Assembly (NCBI GenBank): GCA_039794405.1
Contig: JBDIVL010000022.1
Coordinates: 6,307-70,306 of the forward strand
Length of the DNA: 64,000 nucleotides
Origin: JBDIVL01 sp039794405
GTDB lineage: Bacteria > Planctomycetota > Brocadiia > Brocadiales > Brocadiaceae
Direction: 5' to 3'
The notes under the pieces are model-generated. The model ran no database searches. It was given only the letters and a program-made list of their open reading frames with translations, and was not told the origin of the DNA. Of the stretch, positions 37,061 through 44,956 are shown one piece after another (position 1 is the first letter of the stretch; the number at the start of each line of letters is the position of its first letter). The position numbers were made by a program, and so were the translations under genes.

Positions 37061-37126
37061 GGAAAACAAACAACCGTGAACCTTGAACTCTGAACCATAA
37101 ACCTGGCAATCTGAGTAATTACAAAA
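37061..37126 (+). repeat. Dispersed 3'-flanking repeat, copy 2
   Basis: GGAAAACAAACAACCGTGAACC, an 18-base insert, then CCTGGCAATCTGAGTAATTACAAAA in pieces matches the minus strand of 23126-23173. It starts right after the AddB-like stop codon. Confidence 0.7.
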
Positions 37127-37166
37127 ACTTGCAGAAAAAAGAAGTTTTCACACGGTAAGATGATAA

Positions 37167-37216
37167 AGTGCGACATACCACAGAAGTGTGCTGTCACAAA
37201 AGCGTGACATGTCACA
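37167..37216 (+). repeat. Dispersed repeat with GTGCGACATACCACAGAA, copy 2
   Basis: GTGCGACATACCACAGAA, GTGTGCTGTCACAAA, AGCGTGACATGTCACA; aligned with 26056-26105 and the reverse of 43323-43372. The right half carries a GTGACATGTCAC palindrome. Lies between two convergent genes. Confidence 0.65.
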
Positions 37217-37246
37217 TAGCGATGTGGTATTACTTTCTCAAATCTG

Positions 37247-38521
37247 TTACGTGATGTTTTTACTCTCGTCCCTGTTTTTTGCCATTTCCTTAAGATTTTT
37301 TATTCTTTCCAATACCGGTGGATGAGAGTAGTATACGGCAGCATAAAGAGGGTGCGGATGAAGATTTGAAAGATTATCCTTCGAGAGCTTTACAAGAACG
37401 CTTATCATATCCCCCTCATTTCCTGCTAATTCATACGAGAAGCGGTCTGCTTCAACTTCATGTCTTCTGGAGAAATAGTGAAAGAGGGGAGTAAAAGGAA
37501 AAGCCACTATAGACCAAATAAAGCCAATAATAACAACCTTGGCAAAAAACGTGCTGTCCGTTACGTGAAAAAGATGAACAAGAAAATCACTTTGGAGTAC
37601 TTTAAAGGATATGTACATTGTAATGAAGGCAATGATTTCTGAGATAATAAGATGCTTTATGAGATGCCATTTTTTCCAATGTCCTGCTTCATGTGCAAGT
37701 ACGGATAGGATTTCATCCCTATTCATCTTCTCAAGAAGGGTATCATACAAAATAATCCTCTTTACCTTTCCAATACCGGTGAAGTATGCGTTTGTATGTT
37801 TCGTTCGCTTTGAGGCATCCATCTTAAAAATTCTCTGTACCCTTATGCCAGCCTTTTGCATGAGCCGGTGAATGGCTTTACGGAGCGTATCATCTTCAAT
37901 AGGCGTAAATTTGTTAAAAAGAGGCTCTATTACGTAAGGGAAAATATACATCATTACGATACCAAAAATGAGAAAAAGACACCATACCCATAGCCACCAT
38001 ATATGAGGACTTATCTGAATAAGAAAAAGTCCAGCCGCCGCTATAAAGGCCATAAGAATCGTGGATATTACTGCCGATTTGATAAAATCAGTTACCCACA
38101 ATTTCACTGTAGTAGTTGTAAATCCATATTTATTCTCTATCTTAAATGTATGGTAAAGGTCGAATGGTATTGACAACAACGTCTCGACATAGAATAAGAG
38201 TAAAAAAAAGACCAGCCCGGAAAGGATGAAGGGCATTTTCAGAGAAACGACCCAGGAATTATATGTATTGAGCAAGCTCCCAAATAAGAAAAGCAAGAGG
38301 ATTCCGTTGTGAAAAACAGATGAAATAACGCTAAATTTTGTATTTTCAATAACATAATCTCTTGTTTTGTCCAGTAATGCCTGGTCAATATGTCCCACGA
38401 ATTCTGGAGGAATTAATGTCCCGTATTTTTTTACATGAGAAATATTAAGATATTCAAGGCAGTATCCTGAAATAGCCACCAGGAGATAGAGTATAAAAAT
38501 AATAATAAGATACTTTTCCAT
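37247..38521 (-). CDS. M48 family membrane metallopeptidase (Ste24/CAAX protease type)
   Basis: 424-aa zinc protease with several membrane segments (for example residues 3-22, about 65-90, 95-115, 150-200, 290-345). The zinc motif HEAGH is at residues 277-281 in LAHEAGHWKKWHLIKHL, and the third ligand lies in HEVEADRFSYELAG (about 358). The helical N-terminus FVGHIDQALLDKTRDYVIENTKFS is typical of the Ste24 branch (peptidase family M48A). In bacteria such enzymes take part in membrane protein quality control. Monocistronic; it converges with the AddB-like gene. Confidence 0.92.
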   Translation of the reverse strand: MEKYLIIIFILYLLVAISGYCLEYLNISHVKKYGTLIPPEFVGHIDQALLDKTRDYVIENTKFSVISSVFHNGILLLFLFGSLLNTYNSWVVSLKMPFILSGLVFFLLLFYVETLLSIPFDLYHTFKIENKYGFTTTTVKLWVTDFIKSAVISTILMAFIAAAGLFLIQISPHIWWLWVWCLFLIFGIVMMYIFPYVIEPLFNKFTPIEDDTLRKAIHRLMQKAGIRVQRIFKMDASKRTKHTNAYFTGIGKVKRIILYDTLLEKMNRDEILSVLAHEAGHWKKWHLIKHLIISEIIAFITMYISFKVLQSDFLVHLFHVTDSTFFAKVVIIGFIWSIVAFPFTPLFHYFSRRHEVEADRFSYELAGNEGDMISVLVKLSKDNLSNLHPHPLYAAVYYSHPPVLERIKNLKEMAKNRDESKNIT

Positions 38522-38782
38522 CTTTGGAATTCTTCAATATCTATATCTATTCGGATGAAATTATTCCTTTTCCAGCACACTATTCTACCCCTGATTTGTA
38601 AAAAAGCTAATGTTTTATCTTATGAAGTTGCTTACATCGTATAGACGTATTTTATTCGTTATAAATACACGTAAGAATTTTGGCAAGCATATTGCTATAA
38701 TACAACATATCAAGCCTTGTAGCTTTATTGAGATGTACTCAGGAGCTTGGCTAGAGATTTGTAATATCAAGGAGGAAGAGCC

Positions 38783-38983
38783 ATGGTAAAGAAATTTGGT
38801 CTAGGTCTTGTTGTTACCTGTGTATTATTTTTTGGTTTCTGTTCAGCGAATAATATATTTATCAACCCGGTAGTTGCAGCAGAAAAGGAGAAGGAATGCA
38901 AGAAGTGTGGCCATGTACCTTCTAAAATAGAACCAGACTGCCCATGTGAGTGCCATAAAGGACAAACCCCCCAGCCTAAATAA
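38783..38983 (+). CDS. Small exported cysteine-rich protein
   Basis: 66 aa, not recognised. A Sec-type signal peptide (KKFGLGLVVTCVLFFGFCSANN, probable cut after VVAA near residue 33) is followed by a mature part of about 33 residues with CKKCG and CPCECHKG. CxxC plus CxCxCH could form a zinc- or iron-binding knuckle. A very strong ribosome-binding site (AAGGAGGAAGAG) precedes the ATG and a strong terminator follows, so it is a real, separately expressed gene. It ends in QTPQPK. Confidence 0.75.
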   Translation: MVKKFGLGLVVTCVLFFGFCSANNIFINPVVAAEKEKECKKCGHVPSKIEPDCPCECHKGQTPQPK

Positions 38984-39044
38984 GCATCATGATAAGAAAA
39001 ACGTATATGAAAGCGAAGGAAAAGATCTTTTAAAATCAAAAGAT

Positions 39045-39100
39045 AGCCTTACTGCTAAAGATATTTTAAGTAAGTATCTTACAGTAAGGCTTTTTATTTT
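39045..39100 (+). terminator. Rho-independent terminator after the Cys-rich protein gene
   Basis: AGCCTTACTG and CAGTAAGGCT form the outer 10-bp stem, with an inner AAGATA/TATCTT extension, followed by TTTTTATTTT. Confidence 0.85.
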
Positions 39101-39202
39101 CAGAATATTGACAAACATAAACAAATTTTTATAAGCTTTCAATATACCATCCCCGGAAGCTTAAGTACCTGGACATAAATACTTGTATCTTTGTTTTCCC
39201 AA

Positions 39203-39320
39203 GTTGGTTCAGTCTTGTAGATTGAACTACACGTTTGGAATTGATGTACAGCTTTTGATTGGCATCAGGATTAGGAAGACATGCCAAACATTTCGGCTCA
39301 ATTGCGGACGATTGAACCAA
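39203..39320 (+). repeat. Composite palindromic repeat, copy C (complete)
   Basis: Left unit GGTTCAGTC-N5-GATTGAACT (39206-39228), middle ACGTTTGG, GTACAGCTTTTGATTGGCATCAGG, ACATGCCAAACATTTC, and right unit GGCTCAATTGC-GG-ACGATTGAACC (39295-39318). Same order and spacing as copies A and D. Confidence 0.8.
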
Positions 39321-39446
39321 TACGGACAATCCTCCTGAAAAAAATCACGAAAATTTATGTTCAGGTACTTACGTATCGACAATCACCCTTTTCTACAAAT
39401 ATTCCATTCTTAACGGAAAAGTTTAAGAATAGAGTACCAATAATCT

Positions 39447-40439
39447 ATGATGTACGAAAACGACCGACTTATAAAACTGCCAAGGCCACCTGTTCCCGGC
39501 AGACCTACAAGGACATGGGAATATATAGTTGCCTATCTTTGTATTTGGTTTCTGGCTGTAGCCCTTATCTTAGTCTATTTTACCTCAACGGGTTCACCTC
39601 AGGCAGGTCTCATAGAAGTTGGAATATTTACATCAATTTTTGTTTTTTTGTTCCATCTCGTTATAAGATTTTTCCCATTCATTGCTAAGATATTTTCGTC
39701 AGTAGTTATCATAGGTTTGGGGATTGCCCTCATCTATGGAAACTATTACTTTTTGAAGATCGTAAAAAAAGATGCCCCTTTTGAGCAATTACTCATTGGA
39801 GATTTACTTGTCAATAAAATCATAAAAACTACGAAAGAAGATCAAATTACTGTTGATGCAAAAAAGGAAAGAGAAATCCTGAAATACGAAAAGCCTTTGG
39901 TATCTCTCAACCAATTGGAGAGACCAATATCAAACCCGACAATGGCCGGACTCCAGTTATCACCTGTTATACCACCTATACATACAGTTAAAGCAGGGCT
40001 AATATCTCTTATTGAGAAATACAAGACCGAAGTACCAAGATACGAAACGTCCATGCCAGTGGTACCCTTAAATCAATTGAAAGAATTCACGTCTGGTCCA
40101 CTTAAGGCAAAATGGGAGCTACCATATATCACAATAACTATACCTATGATGAAAGCACTACCAATATTTGCAAGTGAAAAAGACAAGACAGAAACACCTA
40201 TCAGCAGTATGAGTACAAAAGCCTCTCATCTGGAATTTACGATAAAATCTGAACCTATGATTCAAGAAAGCCTGGAAAGAAACGGCTTTAACCTTTTACC
40301 ACTTCTTAAATCCATTCAAGAGATAACGATGATACGAAAAGTCCCGGAAATTCAACCTCCATTATCCGGAACAACAATATCTTTCCCTACGATAAATTTT
40401 AAAGAACCTTTAGAAGAAAACCGTATACCCATTGATTAA
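39447..40439 (+). CDS. Membrane protein with long Pro-rich exported tail (unrecognised)
   Basis: 330 aa, function unknown. Three hydrophobic segments lie in the first 115 residues: IVAYLCIWFLAVALILVYF, IEVGIFTSIFVFLFHLVI and a third ending in GLGIALIYGNYYFL. The remaining 215 residues are soluble, rich in Pro, Ile, Lys and Thr, and have repeated short patterns such as PVVPLNQL and SLNQLERPI, which suggests an extended, poorly folded tail. It begins with PRPPVPGRPTRTWEY, a Pro-rich cytoplasmic end. A TPR gene follows 26 bases later, so they may act together. Confidence 0.6.
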   Translation: MMYENDRLIKLPRPPVPGRPTRTWEYIVAYLCIWFLAVALILVYFTSTGSPQAGLIEVGIFTSIFVFLFHLVIRFFPFIAKIFSSVVIIGLGIALIYGNYYFLKIVKKDAPFEQLLIGDLLVNKIIKTTKEDQITVDAKKEREILKYEKPLVSLNQLERPISNPTMAGLQLSPVIPPIHTVKAGLISLIEKYKTEVPRYETSMPVVPLNQLKEFTSGPLKAKWELPYITITIPMMKALPIFASEKDKTETPISSMSTKASHLEFTIKSEPMIQESLERNGFNLLPLLKSIQEITMIRKVPEIQPPLSGTTISFPTINFKEPLEENRIPID

Positions 40440-40465
40440 TCTGGTACTTTTCAAAGGAGTGAATC

Positions 40466-41191
40466 ATGAGAATCTGCACGACAGTGGTATTCACATTATT
40501 ATCCTTCGTAAATATAGGTTATAGCCAGAATCAGGATGAACCTCTTGATGCCTCTATAAAAGCCTTCGAAAAAGCTGTAGAAAAAAATCCCAATTTTGCA
40601 GAAGCATATTACAACCTTGGGGTTGTATATAGTGAAAAGGGAATGGCAGAAAAAGCAGTCAGTGAATATAGAAAAACCTTAGAAATAGAACCAAATTTCG
40701 TCAAGGCCTATAATAACCTCGGTGTTATTTACTATGAAACAGGCCGGCTGGATGAGGCTACTGATGTCCTTAAAAAGGCCATTACCGTATCACCACAATA
40801 CGTTGAAGCATACTATAATTTAGGGATCGTCTATTATGGGAAAAGACAATACCAGGATGCCATTGATACCTTTAAAAAGGCTGTGGAACTCAATCCTGAA
40901 TTTGATAAAGGATATTACAACTTAGGTATCACCTACGCATCGATGGATACGATTGATGAATCTGTTAATGCCTTCAAAAAAGCAATAGAAATAAATCCCC
41001 AATATTCAGATGCCTATTATAATTTGGGTATTGCCCATGCAAGAAAAAACCGATATGATGAAGCTATTAAATCCCTGCAAAAAGCCCTGGAGATCAATCC
41101 GGATGATCATAAATCTTATTTTGCTTTAGGGGTAGTTTACCGGGAAAAAGGGAAGGCAAGAGAAACTTCAGAGGATAAAAGAGGCCCATAA
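40466..41191 (+). CDS. Exported TPR protein
   Basis: 241 aa: a signal peptide (TTVVFTLLSFVNIGYSQ) and then six to seven TPR units of 34 residues from residue 28 on, for example NPNFAEAYYNLGVVYSEKGM and NPQYVEAYYNLGIVYYGKRQ. TPR arrays bind peptides or other proteins, and this one should act in the periplasm or paryphoplasm. AAGGAG lies 7 bases before the ATG. It follows the Pro-rich membrane protein gene in the same direction, which might provide its ligand; that is a guess from adjacency. Confidence 0.85.
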   Translation: MRICTTVVFTLLSFVNIGYSQNQDEPLDASIKAFEKAVEKNPNFAEAYYNLGVVYSEKGMAEKAVSEYRKTLEIEPNFVKAYNNLGVIYYETGRLDEATDVLKKAITVSPQYVEAYYNLGIVYYGKRQYQDAIDTFKKAVELNPEFDKGYYNLGITYASMDTIDESVNAFKKAIEINPQYSDAYYNLGIAHARKNRYDEAIKSLQKALEINPDDHKSYFALGVVYREKGKARETSEDKRGP

Positions 41192-41289
41192 GATAAAAAG
41201 ATCATACAATACGGCCACAATCAAGTTCATTAAAAGTTGTTAAGTACCTGAACATAAATCTTTGTACCTTTTTCAGAAGTATTCCCAGA

Positions 41290-41403
41290 GCGGTTCAATC
41301 GTCCACGATTGAACCGAAACGTTTCGGCATGTCTCATACGCCTGCCGGTCAAAACGCACAGGCCGATACCAAACATATGGTTCAACCTGCAAGATCGAAT
41401 CAG
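41290..41403 (-). repeat. Composite palindromic repeat, copy D (reversed)
   Basis: In the plus direction it begins with the right unit GGTTCAATCGT-CC-ACGATTGAACC (41292-41315, perfect stem), then GAAACGTTTCGGCATGT, the middle, and ends with a left unit at 41379-41401. Thus the reverse complement of copies A and C. The gap 41192-41546 has no other feature. Confidence 0.8.
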
Positions 41404-41546
41404 TCATGAAAAATCAAAATGCAAAATGGACAAATCCCTTTTTTTATTGTATAAAATGAACATTTGATAATATGCTTCGTAACAGAAATTGAAAAAGATA
41501 TACTTGCATGCATTTTGAAATGGCATAAGGGGGAGAATTAACAATT

Positions 41547-42773
41547 ATGTATAAACAGACGAGAGTATTTTTGCTGACAATCCATGTCTTTGTTGTCTTC
41601 TTCCTCTATTCGCAAGAACTTTACGCCGGGACATTGCATTTTATTGCATACGGAGATACCCGCCGGAATATAGAGACATTGGAAAAACCTCAGACGAAGC
41701 ATAATGCAATAGCTAAGGTTATTCGTGAGATGGACCCTGATTTTATTTTATTAACCGGAGATATGGTTTACTATAACGAATTTGAAAAATTTTTAGAAGT
41801 TATTACTAATAATTACGCGGGGAATAAAATAATTCCGTTTTACCCTGTTATCGGAAATCATGAACTTACCTTTGGAGAAAAGGTCGATGCTACGATAAAA
41901 GAATTGCTCGAAAAAATAAGAAGATTAACCGAATCTGGCACACGGGCATCCTTATCGTCTGACCTTTCAGATGAAACAGCAAGATTATGGATGAAACTTC
42001 ATAAAGAGACAGATTCAATCGTGGATAAAGAGATAAAAAAAAGGAGCAGATGGATTTTGTGCGAAGAAATTAGGAACAAACTGAATCCTGAATACATCTC
42101 TTATCTGAATGAAATATTTAGAGAAAAAACAAAAGAACAATCGTGGTACTCCTTTACGAGAGAAGTTGAAGGATTAAAGATAAAATTTATTGCCCTGAAT
42201 TCATCGTTACCTGATGATGAGGAACAGTACCAGTGGTTTTTGACTGAATTACACCAGTTTCATGGACCTAAGGTAGTTTTTGAGCACTATCCCCCGTATT
42301 CCATTGGATTCCATGGATGTTATGACCTGATAGATCGTGAATCCAAGGCATCGAGATTTCGAGACCGATATACAAAATTCTTTAATGACGCGATCAACAA
42401 CGTGATATTAGTCATTAACGGCCATGAACATAACTACCAGCGCATCTGCAGAACAGATGAAACAGGTAATATACAATTACCCATATATATTATTTCCGGG
42501 GGAGGTGGGGCCGATTTATCAGGTCAGGGTGAATGCGATATCTCTCAAATTCCACTCAATAGTTTTCAGTGCCTGAAGCTTGTAACTGCCTACCATTTCG
42601 TTGATATTGTAATACATATAAATGATAAAAATACCCTTGTTTTAAAGTGCAGAGTACCAGGAATCCGATATGATACGAAAAAGGGGTTGCCGGATGATGA
42701 ATCTTTTGAAAAGGAATTTATAAAAGAACGTTTGGAACTCATCGATGATTTTACCGTGAATTGGCAAAAATAA
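41547..42773 (+). CDS. Exported metallophosphoesterase
   Basis: 408 aa with a signal peptide (VFLLTIHVFVVFFLYSQELYAG). Calcineurin-type metal site motifs in order: YGDTRRN (about 35), LTGDMVYY (about 73), PVIGNHELTF (about 106), VFEHYPPYS (about 247) and INGHEHNYQR (about 291). Between motifs 3 and 4 there is an insertion of about 100 residues rich in charged helices. The pattern is like that of purple acid phosphatases, but the substrate cannot be read. The last base of its stop overlaps the next start (TAATG). Confidence 0.88.
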   Translation: MYKQTRVFLLTIHVFVVFFLYSQELYAGTLHFIAYGDTRRNIETLEKPQTKHNAIAKVIREMDPDFILLTGDMVYYNEFEKFLEVITNNYAGNKIIPFYPVIGNHELTFGEKVDATIKELLEKIRRLTESGTRASLSSDLSDETARLWMKLHKETDSIVDKEIKKRSRWILCEEIRNKLNPEYISYLNEIFREKTKEQSWYSFTREVEGLKIKFIALNSSLPDDEEQYQWFLTELHQFHGPKVVFEHYPPYSIGFHGCYDLIDRESKASRFRDRYTKFFNDAINNVILVINGHEHNYQRICRTDETGNIQLPIYIISGGGGADLSGQGECDISQIPLNSFQCLKLVTAYHFVDIVIHINDKNTLVLKCRVPGIRYDTKKGLPDDESFEKEFIKERLELIDDFTVNWQK

Positions 42774-43117
42774 TGCAGCTTAAAACCTTTATTCTCTATT
42801 TCATACTTGGCGGTGCTATTGTAAGTACAGTAACATTTATTGGTTCCCAGGGGAAGGGACTTCTGGCTGCCTTTGTGGCTACATTCCCTACCATAACGGT
42901 ATTGACCTTCCTTCTCATTTACAACAGAGTAGGACAATTAGCTACCATAAATTATGCCAAGGGACTTCTCCTGATGACGATACCCTGGATTATCTATGTC
43001 TTATGTCTTATTTACCTGCTGCCGAGGTGGGGATTCGTAAGGTCCCTTATTATTGGCGTGCTTACCTATATGACCCTTGCAGGGATTGTCAGCATTATTG
43101 TAAAGCATATCAGGTAA
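42773..43117 (+). CDS. Small integral membrane protein, GlpM/DUF3147-like
   Basis: 114 aa from the ATG at 42773, which overlaps the metallophosphoesterase stop as TAATG; a TTG at 42761 is less likely. Four membrane helices fill nearly the whole length: LYFILGGAIVSTVTFIG, LAAFVATFPTITVLTFLLIY, GLLLMTIPWIIYVLCLIYLL and SLIIGVLTYMTLAGIVSIIV. The pattern resembles the GlpM and DUF3147 families of unknown function. Coupled translation with the phosphoesterase suggests a joint role. Confidence 0.65.
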   Translation: MQLKTFILYFILGGAIVSTVTFIGSQGKGLLAAFVATFPTITVLTFLLIYNRVGQLATINYAKGLLLMTIPWIIYVLCLIYLLPRWGFVRSLIIGVLTYMTLAGIVSIIVKHIR

Positions 43118-43171
43118 TTACCATGCCCAAGGCTGGCTTTTAAGACAAAACCCCACAACTCATGATTGGTT

Positions 43172-43194
43172 GGTTCTATCTTGCAGATTGAACC
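43172..43194 (+). repeat. Solo left unit of the composite palindromic repeat
   Basis: GGTTCTATC-N5-GATTGAACC, with flanks GATTGGTT and AACCAATC extending the symmetry. The middle and right parts seen in copies A-D are missing. Confidence 0.7.
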
Positions 43195-43322
43195 AATCTA
43201 AAGGTAAACTCAAAGTTTAGCCAATATAACAGAGTATTCTCAATCTCTATTTAGCAACGTAATAATTAAGAAACTTTATCCCCAGAACATTGCTCTCTCG
43301 GCAATCGATCAATATACCTCTG

Positions 43323-43372
43323 CGTGCCGTGTCACATTTTGTGCCTGTACATCTCTGTGTCATGTCACATAT
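43323..43372 (-). repeat. Dispersed repeat, copy 3 (reversed)
   Basis: Read on the minus strand: ATGTGACATGACACAGA, GATGTACAGGCACAAA, ATGTGACACGGCAC, matching copies at 26056 and 37167. The gap 43118-43724 otherwise shows AT-rich DNA, presumably containing the promoter of the small peptide gene. Confidence 0.6.
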
Positions 43373-43724
43373 TCTATCACGTATTTAGATAAGCTATTCT
43401 GCAGAATTGCATTCTCCACCTTGCTGAAACAAAATCTGCTTTTATCACTTAAGTTGTATTATATTAGTAGATTAGAACAATATTAATATTTTTAAAAAAC
43501 ATTTTCCTCTCGTTATTATATTGAATGGTACATATTTTGATACATATTTGCGACGATTTCTTAAAAAAACGTACAGAGATATAACGATAATTTCCATACC
43601 TTATGTATAGTTGCGTCTATAGCAATCCTCCAGGAGCATTATTACAAGCTCTATAAAATACTGAAGTTTGATGTATGTGTGGAGGGGTTTGGATAACACT
43701 GCTTTTTATGAAAGGAAATAAAAA

Positions 43725-43847
43725 ATGGAAGACAAGAAATTACCAGAATATGAAGTACCAAAGGTGATTACCTATACCGATGAAGAAATTCTTGATGAAC
43801 TGGTCAGACACAGGTCTGTTTCGACAGGAGGTAGTAATGTATCATAA
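43725..43847 (+). CDS. Putative RiPP precursor-like peptide (40 aa)
   Basis: Short peptide MEDKKLPEYEVPKVITYTDE then EILDELVRHRS and the tail VSTGGSNVS. A clear ribosome-binding site (GAAAGGAAAT) precedes the ATG. The first part (Pro and Tyr spaced before YTDEEILDEL) has the look of leader peptides bound by PqqD-type recognition elements, and a PqqD protein is encoded 170 bases downstream. The tail, rich in Ser, Thr and Gly, would be the core. It has no Cys and no signal sequence. The assignment to a ribosomally made, modified peptide is inference from size, composition and neighbour; a remnant of a larger locus is the alternative. Confidence 0.5.
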   Translation: MEDKKLPEYEVPKVITYTDEEILDELVRHRSVSTGGSNVS

Positions 43848-43995
43848 TATGGTAAGTAAATATTCCGGCTTTATGGAGAATATTTGGCACATTTTTGGCC
43901 GAATTTCCTACACAAGATTACATCAGAAAGATTGGCACCCTTCTGGATGTCCCAACAGTATCGTTCTCCTGCCGAAGTTTTATCATGATCAATAA
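43837..43995 (+). CDS. 52-aa ORF between precursor-like peptide and PqqD protein
   Basis: Overlaps the end of the 40-aa peptide gene by 11 bases in another frame, behind a perfect AGGAGGT four bases from the ATG. It encodes an unrecognised peptide rich in aromatic residues, His and Ser, with one Cys (HPSGCPNSI). It ends just before the ribosome-binding site of the PqqD gene. Could be a second precursor, a coupling ORF or a degraded gene. Confidence 0.35.
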   Translation: MYHNMVSKYSGFMENIWHIFGRISYTRLHQKDWHPSGCPNSIVLLPKFYHDQ

Positions 43996-44017
43996 GGATG
44001 GAGGAGCAATAGAAATA

Positions 44018-44287
44018 ATGGACAGAACGAAACCTGTTAAAAAACAATGTATTTTTGTACAGGATATCGGGCGAGAAGTGTTGCTTTACAGCGCTCAGGA
44101 AAGAGTATTTCACATTCTCAATCCTACCGCAAAAACTATCTGGGAACTTTGTGATGGGAAACATACCGTAAAAGACATGGAGCAAGTCATTAGAACAAAA
44201 TTTTCATTCTCTAATGGGCACAATGTTGTCAAAGATATCCAGCAGATACTGGATACCCTCGCAGATAAAGGCGTATTGGAAAAATGA
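44018..44287 (+). CDS. PqqD family RiPP recognition element protein
   Basis: 89 aa from the ATG at 44018, which has GGAGGAG 11 bases before it; the frame is open further up (to 43895) but that part does not resemble the family. The sequence follows PqqD closely: EVLLYSAQERVFHILNPTA, then IWELCDGKHTVKDMEQVI and a C-terminal DIQQILDTLADKGVLEK. PqqD-like winged-helix proteins bind the leader of a precursor peptide and present it to a radical SAM or other maturase. None is encoded nearby; the next 670 bases are non-coding. Confidence 0.85.
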   Translation: MDRTKPVKKQCIFVQDIGREVLLYSAQERVFHILNPTAKTIWELCDGKHTVKDMEQVIRTKFSFSNGHNVVKDIQQILDTLADKGVLEK

Positions 44288-44435
44288 ACCTAAAATGAGG
44301 ACATTAATTCTCTACATAATTGGTGCATGTTTAGAATTTTATATAAAATACCAGACCAAACCCGTCAGAAATTAAGCCTTCGGCGACTTTTCGTGCTGCT
44401 TACCTCCCTCTTTATCTCGTTCCAACGCAAACAGG

Positions 44436-44574
44436 CTGTGTCAAATGAGCAATTTTACTCTACTTCGAGAGTTTTTTCCCCACCTTAAGGATGAAATGCA
44501 ATAAACTCAGAATAGAATGGGCAATTTGTAAAGTTTGCTCCCTACTTTTAAAACAAGAAGGTTCATTTGACCCA
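44436..44574. mobile_element. MITE-like element with imperfect terminal inverted repeats
   Basis: Left end GTGTCAAATGAGCA and right end GGTTCATTTGACCC are inverted versions of each other, 139 bases apart. The left 110 bases (with GAGAGTTTTTTCCCCACCTT and GGGCAATTTGTAAAGTTTGC) match the reverse complement of 61085-61205 at roughly 70% by eye. No ORF inside. A non-autonomous element is the simplest reading. Confidence 0.45.
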
Positions 44575-44690
44575 ATCTGAAAGCATCTGAACGAGTGGAG
44601 TGAGAGTATAGACAATAAATTACTTACCCAATATCGTTTACTCATTATGGAGTATAGGATGTACGAAATGGAAAGACGTGGGTAATGATA

Positions 44691-44859
44691 AGCTTACTGA
44701 GAGGGACACATGGGAAGGCGTGTAGGGTAAGTGAAGCGATAGTGAGTGCATGAAAAACTGTTTAAATAGTTTAAGCCGTTTAAACGGCTTTGCGACGGAT
44801 TGTTAGAAGGCCTTAAGCTGTCGAGTTGGACTTACCCAACGTAACGAATATTTTCATGC
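44691..44859. ncRNA. Strongly structured intergenic segment, candidate RNA
   Basis: A hairpin 44693-44731 (CTTAC..GTAAG with inner ACAC/GTGT) is followed by a closed region: GCATGAAAA (44748-44756) pairs with TTTTCATGC (44851-44859). Inside are the perfect palindrome AAGCCGTTTAAACGGCTT (44773-44790) and GTTGG/CCAAC (44825-44840). No ORF fits. Strand and function are unknown. The remaining part of the 44288-44956 gap holds only the MITE-like element. Confidence 0.35.
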
Positions 44860-44956
44860 TTATCAACTTATCTAACAGGGCTGGATTGATCCACCTACTC
44901 TTTGAAATTCATATACGATAAATGAAACCTTCAGTGATTGAGGTGTTTTTCATTTA

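Noticed and set aside
43780..43995. 71-codon version of the ORF next to the PqqD gene
   Set aside because: The upstream start overlaps the 40-aa peptide without a ribosome-binding site; the ATG at 43837 is far better placed.
44640..44900. Group II intron or retron
   Set aside because: No domain V-like hairpin with AGC...GUU pattern, no GUGYG boundary and no reverse transcriptase ORF could be found.
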